Assembly: GCF_018141425.1 (NCBI RefSeq)
Contig: NZ_CP058561.1
Coordinates: 3,348,001 to 3,412,000 of the forward strand
Reading direction: 5' to 3'
Origin: Vallitalea guaymasensis
GTDB taxonomy: Bacteria; Bacillota; Clostridia; Lachnospirales; Vallitaleaceae
Length of the DNA: 64,000 bases
This document shows, piece after piece, positions 56,976-64,000 of this stretch; the first letter of the stretch is position 1, and every line of letters starts with the position of its first letter. The position numbers and the translations under genes are program-made. The notes under the pieces were generated by a model. It had not been told where the DNA came from. It did not search any database and saw only the letters and a list, made by a program, of their open reading frames with translations.

Positions 56976-57836
56976 ATGTTTGATTTCATACCTTATCTAA
57001 TATCTGCTAACTACACTCAACATAGAAGAAAGTTTCAACCAAATCATGCTTTTGAAAAAAGGATAACCAAATCCTATGAGTTGGTGTATTTCTTGGATGA
57101 TAGTAATTGTAAAATGATTTTGGATAATAAAGAATATAAGATAGTGGGGGATACAATAGTTTTTAGAAAACCTGATCAGCATAATCAATCTTTCATGCCT
57201 TACGAAAGTATACTACTTTGCTTTACCTTCCAACCATTAAAAAAAGAAAGTAATGATGACAATGGTAAAAAAGATCTACAGAGTATAATAATGGATAGAA
57301 TCATCACTGACCCTTTTGTAGATAATATAAAAACAATATATAACAAACCTAATCAGGGAAATTACAGGAGAATATTTGAGGATATATACAAAGAATCATT
57401 GCTTAACAGGCAGTATTCAAGTTATTATTTTTCTTCAAAGCTAATGGAGATACTTTATGGATTATATCATGAAAACAATTCCAATCTATATACTAATGAT
57501 GAACAAGTAACGGACGAAGATTTATTGGTTATACTAAGTTACATACATAGTAACTTAAATAATTGTTTCACAGTCAAAATAATGAGTAAAGAATTGTCTA
57601 TAAGTGAGAGGTCCATATATAAGCTTTTCAAAGAGCATTTAGGAACAACTCCTGTGCAATATATTAATGAATGTAAACTCAATTATTCAAAGAGATTGCT
57701 ATTGAATTCTAACATTTCCGTGCACAAAATAGCTATAATGAGCGGATATGATAATTCAACATATTATATAACATTATTCAAGAAAAGATATGGAATAACT
57801 CCTCTTCAATATAGAAATAAAAGAGCAGAAACATGA
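56976..57836 (+). CDS. AraC-family transcriptional regulator
   Basis: About 286 residues. N-terminal AraC-type sugar-binding cupin (about 1-165, ELVYFLDDSNCKMILD...RKPDQHNQSFMPYE) and C-terminal double helix-turn-helix (about 185-285, IMSKELSISERSIYKLFKEHLGTTPVQYINECKLN, ITPLQYRNKR). Start ATG 56976 behind AGAGGTGG. Divergent from the sulfatase gene, which it likely controls. Confidence 0.88.
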   Translation: MFDFIPYLISANYTQHRRKFQPNHAFEKRITKSYELVYFLDDSNCKMILDNKEYKIVGDTIVFRKPDQHNQSFMPYESILLCFTFQPLKKESNDDNGKKDLQSIIMDRIITDPFVDNIKTIYNKPNQGNYRRIFEDIYKESLLNRQYSSYYFSSKLMEILYGLYHENNSNLYTNDEQVTDEDLLVILSYIHSNLNNCFTVKIMSKELSISERSIYKLFKEHLGTTPVQYINECKLNYSKRLLLNSNISVHKIAIMSGYDNSTYYITLFKKRYGITPLQYRNKRAET

Positions 57837-57852
57837 TATTTAAGAAAACAGA

Positions 57853-57901
57853 AAGAGATAGAGTTTGCCAGTTAGACAAAATCTATCTCTTGGAATCAAA
57901 T
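57853..57901. terminator. Bidirectional hairpin between converging genes
   Basis: AAGAGATAGA (57853-57862) pairs with TCTATCTCTT (57892-57901), after the AraC gene and before the end of the HD-GYP gene. No strong T-tract; probable weak terminator. Confidence 0.55.
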
Positions 57902-57934
57902 AACAAAGTAAATATAAATATGAAATGATTACTC

Positions 57935-59026
57935 TTACAGTATTTCTTCAATGAAAATATTATTCTCTTGTTCCAAATCCAATAAAATATTATCAACCTG
58001 AACTATAGGTCTTGAAGGTGATTTTTTGTGGATAAATTTGATTTCACATTCTTCACCTGTAGATAACCTTGCAATACTTCCAATATAATTATGAGCGATA
58101 TGCTCTAAAAATGTGTACATGTAATGAGTATCAAGAATACCGTAACATTCTTCTTCGAATATTTTAATAACTTTAAAAGGAGAATAGCGTTGATGATAAG
58201 TACGTTCTGATGTCATAGCATCATATATATCTACTATGGAAACAATCTTGGCATAAGGATGAATTTTGTCCCAGTTCAATCCAAATGGATAACCTGAACC
58301 ATTCATTTTTTCATGATGAAGTAGAATAGCCTGCTTGATGCCTTCATCCATATCTACATCTTTAACCATATCGTATCCTATCTTTGGATGCTGTTTAACC
58401 AATTCAAATTCTTCTGGGGTCAATTTACCAGGTTTATTAAGAATCTTAGGATCTATTTTCATCTTACCTATATCATGTAGAAGTCCAGCTACAGTTAGAG
58501 CTTCTATCTCTGAATCGTCAAAATGAAGCCAATGCGCAAATATATTACATAACATAGAAACATTAAGACAATGGGTATATGTAGAATCATCAGAAGTTTT
58601 TAGATGGCATAAATGACTGAACAAATCACTTTGAGTTCCAAGATCTTTTACTAGATTTGAACTTATTGAAAACAAATCAGTAATCTTAACACCCTTACCA
58701 TCGCTAATTTGATTAAGATTGTCTCTAACTTTGGTTTCCTGTATTTCATAATCTTTACTGAATTTGATGAAATTCTGTTTGGTTCTAATCTGCTGTGGTG
58801 TAAGTTCCCGTTTTATGGGGGACTTTGTATAGATAGGGTCTTCGATAAAATCTTTTATATATACATATCTAATGTCATAAAGAGATAACTTTAGAATATG
58901 TCTATCTGTAAGTGTAGTATCTTTTGGAAACAATAATAACCCATTTGAATATATAACGTCCTCAGCTAAAACCATTCCTTCAGTAGCATCTACTGTATTA
59001 ATTTGTTTTACGGTATACTTTGTCAA
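57935..59026 (-). CDS. HD-GYP domain protein (probable c-di-GMP phosphodiesterase)
   Basis: 363 residues. N-terminal region (1-65) like DUF3391 (MVLAEDVIYSNGLLLFPKDTTLTDRHI), a helical middle, then an HD-GYP domain: HCLNVSMLC, LLHDIGKMKID, KQHPKIGYDMV, HHEKMNGSGYP, VDIYDAMTSERTY. Both the HD and the GYP signatures are intact, so c-di-GMP hydrolysis is likely. No signal peptide or receiver. It faces a pyrophosphatase and another HD-GYP gene. Confidence 0.9.
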   Translation of the reverse strand: MTKYTVKQINTVDATEGMVLAEDVIYSNGLLLFPKDTTLTDRHILKLSLYDIRYVYIKDFIEDPIYTKSPIKRELTPQQIRTKQNFIKFSKDYEIQETKVRDNLNQISDGKGVKITDLFSISSNLVKDLGTQSDLFSHLCHLKTSDDSTYTHCLNVSMLCNIFAHWLHFDDSEIEALTVAGLLHDIGKMKIDPKILNKPGKLTPEEFELVKQHPKIGYDMVKDVDMDEGIKQAILLHHEKMNGSGYPFGLNWDKIHPYAKIVSIVDIYDAMTSERTYHQRYSPFKVIKIFEEECYGILDTHYMYTFLEHIAHNYIGSIARLSTGEECEIKFIHKKSPSRPIVQVDNILLDLEQENNIFIEEIL

Positions 59027-59272
59027 AACCTCACCCCCGAAATATTAACTTAAGTACATTATAACAAATATATACAAGTTTTCCAATAAATTTAATCATT
59101 AATAGGGCTATATTTCTATTATATAACAAATTATTGTATATAATTAATTATTATAATTGCACATGATGGACTATTTTGGTAGAATTAATCTAACGATAAG
59201 CCTATAAAGCTTTTTCTGCTTATGCTTTGACAGACGAAAAATAGCTTAAATATAGTAGAAAGAAGTGATGAA

Positions 59273-60892
59273 ATGAATAAAATATATATATTTGGTCATA
59301 AAAATCCAGATACGGATTCCATATGTTCAACTATAGCATATGAAAATCTAAAAAAACAATTAGGTTATAATAACTACATAGCCGCTAGATTAGGAGCAAT
59401 CAATAAGGAAACTGCTTTTGCTCTCAATTATTTTAATGTAGATCAGCCTATGCTGTTAAAAGGTCTTAATCCCCAAGTTTCAGACCTTAATCTACCAAAG
59501 ATCGTGGTTGCTCATGAAACAGATACCGTTAAACAAACATTGGAAAAGATCATAAGTAAAATAGGACGTTCAATTCCTGTAGTAGACGAAAATGAAAGAT
59601 TAATAGGTATAGTGTCCATCTCTGATATAGTACCTCCATACTTGGAGATGACTAGTAAAACAGTCCTAAAAGATTTGAATACCCCATTTAAAAATATAAT
59701 GACAGAACTAAAAGCGAAGATTTTGATGGGAGAATATCAACACAATACTATTAGGGGAAATGTTTATCTAGCATCTGATTTAACTGGGGACATAGAGTTG
59801 ACTCAAGACGATATCGTTATAGCTGATCGTAAAACTGATATAATTAATGAATATGAAACCAACAATTGTTGTATGATATTAGGAAATTATAATGAAAATG
59901 ATATAATCAACGGTGCAAAATCATATGAAGGAATTATACTGACTACTGAATACAGTGTCTATGAAATAGTAAAATTAATCGGATACAGCGTACCTATAAA
60001 GACTATGGTAAAAAAAGAAGCACTAGAGTATTTTGTTACCTATGAAACCATAGATGATGTCAAAAACAATATGTTGACTTCAAGACATATGCGATTCCCT
60101 GTTGTTGATGAATATGGATTCATAAAAGGTATGATTTCAAAAAGTAACTTGATAGACATTAACAGGAAAAAAGCAATATTGATGGATCATAATGAAAAGA
60201 GTCAATCAATAGAAGGTATTGAAGAAACTGAGATTGTTGAAGTTATCGATCATCATAGAGTAGCTAATGTTCAAACAATGGCACCACTGTATTTTAGGAT
60301 TGAACCATTAGGATGCACTTGTACTATAGTTGCTAAGATGTATGAAGAAAACAATATTACCATAACAAAAGAAATGGCAGGTATTATGTTGAGTGCAATA
60401 ATATCTGATACATTATTATTTAAATCTCCAACAAGCACTAAAGAAGATAGAAGAATAGGCGAAAAATTAAGTAAGATAGCAGGTGTGGACCTTAATAAAT
60501 ATGGAATGAAACTAATAACAGCAGGTTCTTCATTAAGCGAAGAAACTCCAGAAAATATTATTAGCAATGATATGAAGAAATTCATGTTCGGTAAATACAA
60601 GGTCATGATATCACAGATTAACACTGGTGACTTTGCAGGATTCTATACTATATTCAATGATATATCAGGTGAGATGAACAAAATGTGTGAAGTAGAAAAT
60701 ATTGATCTTGCAGTATTGATGATTACTGATATTGTTGTAGGAGGTACTGAAATTCTTGCTGTAGGAAAAGAAAGATGGATAGCTGAAAACGCCTTCAAGA
60801 TGGATAAGGAAGATGTTAGTATATTCTTACCTAACGTATTCTCCAGGAAAAAACAAGTAGTACCTATGCTAATGAATGCAGCAAAACTATAA
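59273..60892 (+). CDS. CBS-domain family II inorganic pyrophosphatase
   Basis: 539 residues. DHH family: GHKNPDTDSICSTIAYE (His9, Asp13, Asp15 bind Mn), DHHRVANVQTMAP, GCTCTIV. Between the catalytic halves are a CBS domain (about 75-130), a DRTGG domain (about 130-245) and a second CBS domain (about 250-305). This CBS-DRTGG-CBS layout is known from clostridial pyrophosphatases regulated by adenine nucleotides and Ap4A. Hydrolyses pyrophosphate. Single gene with its own start region; AAAGAAGTG before ATG. Confidence 0.92.
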   Translation: MNKIYIFGHKNPDTDSICSTIAYENLKKQLGYNNYIAARLGAINKETAFALNYFNVDQPMLLKGLNPQVSDLNLPKIVVAHETDTVKQTLEKIISKIGRSIPVVDENERLIGIVSISDIVPPYLEMTSKTVLKDLNTPFKNIMTELKAKILMGEYQHNTIRGNVYLASDLTGDIELTQDDIVIADRKTDIINEYETNNCCMILGNYNENDIINGAKSYEGIILTTEYSVYEIVKLIGYSVPIKTMVKKEALEYFVTYETIDDVKNNMLTSRHMRFPVVDEYGFIKGMISKSNLIDINRKKAILMDHNEKSQSIEGIEETEIVEVIDHHRVANVQTMAPLYFRIEPLGCTCTIVAKMYEENNITITKEMAGIMLSAIISDTLLFKSPTSTKEDRRIGEKLSKIAGVDLNKYGMKLITAGSSLSEETPENIISNDMKKFMFGKYKVMISQINTGDFAGFYTIFNDISGEMNKMCEVENIDLAVLMITDIVVGGTEILAVGKERWIAENAFKMDKEDVSIFLPNVFSRKKQVVPMLMNAAKL

Positions 60893-61001
60893 AAAGATTA
60901 ATTGATATAATGTACAATAGATTATTGTCTCTAATTAAACGACTAAACTCAATATAAACTCATATTTAATAACTAACATAGCAAACAGAGAGGTTTTAAT
61001 C

Positions 61002-62210
61002 ATGGAAATAAACTTAAATAAACTTTTACTATCATTATCTTATACATTGGATTTTGTAGAAATGGATATATTAGGTGTTAGTTCTAACCATTCAAAAAGA
61101 GTAGCATATATAGCTAATACTTTGGGCAAACAACTTAACATGGATGAAAAAGAAAGGTTTGATTTGGTAGCCTGCTGTGTACTTCATGACAATGGAGTAA
61201 CTGAATATATGTTAAAGGAAGCCGCTACTACTAAGACCAGCAAGAGAAAACTTGTTCTGGAAAATGTAAAGGAACACTGTATAATAGGTGAAGAAAACGT
61301 TGCAGACTATCCTTTCTTGACAGATGTCACTAATGTGATTAAATACCACCATGAAACATACAATGGAAAAGGTTTTTTTGCAAAGGAAAAGGATGAAATA
61401 CCATTAATGTCTCAATTAATATTCTTTGGAGATCGTTTAGATAATGTATTTAATCTTAATAATACTGATTATCCTAAGATATGTAAAATAAATAAGTATG
61501 TAAAAGAACAATCTGGTAAACTGTTTTCACCTATAATAGTTGATACTTTCCTAGAAGTCAGCGATAAAACAAGTTTCTGGCTGGATCTTAATGATGATTT
61601 TATTTACAATGGGATAACTAGAACCATACCTAATATTAATATGACTATGTCATGGGAAGAATTAGAGCAGGTAACCAAGATATTCTCCTTAGTTATTGAT
61701 AATAAATCAGCCTTTACATTAAGACATTCCCAAGGATTGGCTGCAAAAGCTGAAACTATGGGGAAATACTATAAAAAGGATAATATAGAGATATTAAAAT
61801 TGAAAATAGCGGCTAATTTACACGATTTGGGTAAATTAGCTATAAGTAATGATATAATAGACAAGAATGGCGAATTAGATGAAACTGAGTTCTATTTAAT
61901 CAAACAGCATACATATTACAGTAGAATAAGCTTATCCAATATAGATGAATTTAAGGATATAACCGAATGGGCATGTAATCATCATGAAAAATTAGATGGT
62001 TCTGGGTACCCCTTCGGCTTAACCGGTGATAAACTGGATTTTAATTCTAGGCTAATCATGTGTCTTGATATATATCAAGCTTTGATGGAAGAAAGACCTT
62101 ATAGGAAAGGTCTGACACATGAAAAGAGTATGTCCATCTTAAGAGATATGATAACTGATGGATTAATAGATGGTGGAATTGTTGAAGACATAGATGTTGT
62201 ATTTACATAA
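61002..62210 (+). CDS. Tandem HD domain protein with one intact HD-GYP
   Basis: 402 residues in two halves. The first (about 1-190) has a degraded HD-GYP pattern: VLHDNGVTEYML and HHETYNGKGFF, with the expected HDIGK replaced. The second (about 220-400) is intact: LHDLGKLAIS, HHEKLDGSGYP, LDIYQALMEERPYR. So one half may sense or bind and the other cleave c-di-GMP. AGAGAGG before ATG. Confidence 0.87.
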   Translation: MEINLNKLLLSLSYTLDFVEMDILGVSSNHSKRVAYIANTLGKQLNMDEKERFDLVACCVLHDNGVTEYMLKEAATTKTSKRKLVLENVKEHCIIGEENVADYPFLTDVTNVIKYHHETYNGKGFFAKEKDEIPLMSQLIFFGDRLDNVFNLNNTDYPKICKINKYVKEQSGKLFSPIIVDTFLEVSDKTSFWLDLNDDFIYNGITRTIPNINMTMSWEELEQVTKIFSLVIDNKSAFTLRHSQGLAAKAETMGKYYKKDNIEILKLKIAANLHDLGKLAISNDIIDKNGELDETEFYLIKQHTYYSRISLSNIDEFKDITEWACNHHEKLDGSGYPFGLTGDKLDFNSRLIMCLDIYQALMEERPYRKGLTHEKSMSILRDMITDGLIDGGIVEDIDVVFT

Positions 62211-62224
62211 AAAGAAAGTTAGTA

Positions 62225-62263
62225 AAAACCCGCTTCCTACTATGGAATTAGGGTTTTCTTTTT
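62225..62263 (+). terminator. Terminator after the tandem HD gene
   Basis: AAAACCC (62225-62231) pairs with GGGTTTT (62251-62257), then CTTTTTATG. 15 bases after the stop codon. Confidence 0.75.
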
Positions 62264-62455
62264 ATGAAGAAAAATGGTTGTATGGTAAAAATGATACAAA
62301 CCAGGTAAAAATAGAACAACATAAAATTTTGCAAATTCCTATACAAAAATTAAGTAAAAATAGAACAATGAAAAGAAAAAGTAGCCTATTAAAATTATAA
62401 CCAATACTATGTATACTAAAGAAAATAAGAGTATTAGATTTAGGGAGAATTTATT

Positions 62456-64000
62456 ATGGAAAAGAATTTTAGAATATACAGAAATACTTTTGATATGGAT
62501 TACAATAAACATTTTGAAGGTGCTTTTTGTCAAGGTAATGGTTATCAATTTTTACGAGCTACATTTGAAGAAGGTATTGATGGAGAGGAACAAGGTGAAA
62601 TCTACACAAGAGAATTCAAGAGCGTAACAACTGAAAAACAAAGATGTGCAATTACAAAATGGGGTACATATATTCCAACAATCATGGGAAATAATCCACA
62701 GCTTAATGAGGTTATAATTAATCTGCCATATTTTATGGATTTCAATTTGTTGGCTGATGGTGAAAAGCTATCTATGAACAGATGTGATATATCTGATTTC
62801 AGTATGGTACTTAATCTAAAAAATGGCTGTTTAACTAGAACTTTTACTTTTAATACTAAAAGTGGAAGTACTATAAAAGCTAAATACGAACGTTTTCCAA
62901 GTAAAAAGAACAAACATTTATTTGTACAAAAGATTACCTATAAAGCAGAAAACAGAGATGCCAACATTGAAATTACATCTGGTATTGATACAAATGTTAC
63001 AACCAATGGATTTAATCATTTCATGGAAATAAGTACAACTACTAATGATGACAGTATCACTGTAGTCAGTAAAAGTGATATGGGTAATACTATTACTCAA
63101 TCATCTTATCTCGCTTGTGATAAAGAACAGGTTAATATAATAGACAATAAATTCAATGTTCAGTATGACCTTAAGGAAAATGAAGAGATTACATTTATTA
63201 AAAAAAGCTTTTCTTTCACAGACATGGATAATGAAGAAATAGGCATAGAAGGCGAGTTAGTAAAAAGCTATGATGAGCTTTATAAAGAAAATAGTCAAGT
63301 CTGGGAAAAACTATGGGATAGAAGTGATGTTGTAATTGAAGGGAATGATCATGACCAGCTTGGAATTAGATTTTCTATATACCATCTATTGAGATGTAAA
63401 GAGGAAAGTGAATACCGCTCATCAATCTGTGCAAAAGGTTTTGCTGGTGAAGCATATTATGGACGATATTTTTGGGACAGTGAAATCTTTATGCTACCAT
63501 TCTATATATACACCAATCCAAATATAGCAAAAAATCTCTTGATGTATCGTTATAATACGTTAGAAGGTGCAAAAGAAAATGCAAGGAGCTATAATTGCAA
63601 GGGTGCGAGATATCCTTGGCAATCTGCTACAACAGGAACAGAACAATGCTCATTATGGGAATATGCAGATAATGAGATTCATATAACAGCTGATATTGTA
63701 TATGGAATTTGGCACTACTATAAGGCGACTGATGATATAGAGTTCATAAAGAACTATGGGGCAGAGATCATAGTAGAAACAGCGAGATTTTGGCTTGATA
63801 GAGTAGATGTAGATAAAGATGGAAATTATAATCTGTTCAATGTCATGGGTCCTGATGAATATACGGCATTCAACTGCAATAATACTTTTACCAATCGTCT
63901 AGTAAAATTTAATTTGGAAACTGCATGCTATGTAATTCAATTGTTAAATGAAACAGATAAGATTGCATATGTAAAGCTTTGTGATAAAGTTAAATTAGAC
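62456..64000 (+). CDS. GH65 family glycoside phosphorylase, truncated by window end
   Basis: Open from ATG 62456 (AGGGAGA upstream) to the right edge, 515 residues visible, no stop. N-terminal beta-sandwich (about 1-250: EGAFCQGNGYQFLRATFEEG, YIPTIMGNNPQLNEVIINLP), then the (alpha/alpha)6 barrel with FAGEAYYGRYFWDSEIFMLP, EYADNEIHITADIVYGIWHYY and the acid motif MGPDEYTAFNCNNTFTN, where the Glu in GPDEY is the proton donor of maltose/kojibiose/nigerose/trehalose phosphorylases. It cleaves an alpha-glucoside with phosphate. The specific disaccharide cannot be read. Confidence 0.88.
   Translation, partial: MEKNFRIYRNTFDMDYNKHFEGAFCQGNGYQFLRATFEEGIDGEEQGEIYTREFKSVTTEKQRCAITKWGTYIPTIMGNNPQLNEVIINLPYFMDFNLLADGEKLSMNRCDISDFSMVLNLKNGCLTRTFTFNTKSGSTIKAKYERFPSKKNKHLFVQKITYKAENRDANIEITSGIDTNVTTNGFNHFMEISTTTNDDSITVVSKSDMGNTITQSSYLACDKEQVNIIDNKFNVQYDLKENEEITFIKKSFSFTDMDNEEIGIEGELVKSYDELYKENSQVWEKLWDRSDVVIEGNDHDQLGIRFSIYHLLRCKEESEYRSSICAKGFAGEAYYGRYFWDSEIFMLPFYIYTNPNIAKNLLMYRYNTLEGAKENARSYNCKGARYPWQSATTGTEQCSLWEYADNEIHITADIVYGIWHYYKATDDIEFIKNYGAEIIVETARFWLDRVDVDKDGNYNLFNVMGPDEYTAFNCNNTFTNRLVKFNLETACYVIQLLNETDKIAYVKLCDKVKLD

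Noticed and set aside
62211-62455. Small overlapping frames in the spacer before GH65
   Set aside because: They overlap the HD gene end and the GH65 start and have Lys/Ile-rich random composition; the real gene is 62456 onward.
1-64000. CRISPR array, tRNA or rRNA genes
   Set aside because: No regularly spaced direct repeats and no cloverleaf or rRNA sequence was seen on reading; a program scan could still find a tRNA.
1-64000. Transposase or integrase responsible for the palindromic elements
   Set aside because: No DDE, RAYT, Y1 or serine recombinase gene appears in the window.

Overview
The window is AT-rich DNA with Gram-positive style signals: AAGGAGG-type ribosome binding sites, frequent TTG and GTG starts, and TTGACA-17-TATAAT promoters. 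Gene content is that of an anaerobic, probably sugar-degrading member of the Clostridia: YesM/YesN sensor pairs, sugar ABC importers without their own ATPase, SLH-anchored proteins, HD-GYP proteins and a cobalamin pathway with riboswitch. The species cannot be fixed from sequence alone; a Vallitalea-like lineage is only a guess. No rRNA, tRNA, CRISPR array, transposase or integrase was seen.

Layout. 1-4261: the 3' end of cobN and two AAA+ chelatase subunits (chlI-like, chlD-like). 4262-11052: a sugar importer operon (two permeases, binding lipoprotein, ROK repressor, and a protein with a phosphodiester glycosidase-like C-terminus) with repeated putative ROK operators. 11121-12647: a lipoprotein hydrolase on the minus strand. 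12741-20367: a cobalamin riboswitch and cobQ, cbiB, cobD, cobU, cobS, cobC and an AIR-synthase-like gene that may be an alpha-ribazole kinase. 20360-34476: an alpha-glucan (dextran-type) locus with YesN/YesM, binding lipoprotein, two permeases, an intracellular GH66 and a large secreted GH66-GH15 fusion. 34491-37638: a minus-strand toxin-immunity module with a WXG-like toxin. 38090-50975: ABC-F ATPase, an SLH-anchored propeller protein, a DUF4291 protein, a subtilase, small unknown genes, an NTF2-like tandem protein and an xpaC-telA pair. 51125-55353: a GntR-ABC exporter operon and a QueG-like ferredoxin-type protein. 55373-62263: sulfatase with AraC regulator, two HD-GYP proteins around a CBS-type pyrophosphatase. 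62456-64000: the start of a GH65 glycoside phosphorylase, cut by the window end.

The most unusual content is noncoding. The spaces between cobalamin genes hold three kinds of large folded elements. One is about 270 bases long and present twice in opposite orientations, with a near-identical 126-base core inside a compensating outer stem. A second has a 21-23 bp stem that varies and a 29-30 base loop that is conserved, and occurs three times. A third is a single nested hairpin of about 200 bases. Base-pair-preserving differences between copies suggest structured RNA or palindromic mobile elements rather than ordinary spacers. Other points of interest are the GH66-GH15 fusion, the toxin gene that seems to start at a non-AUG codon, and the three matching operator sites in the ROK operon.
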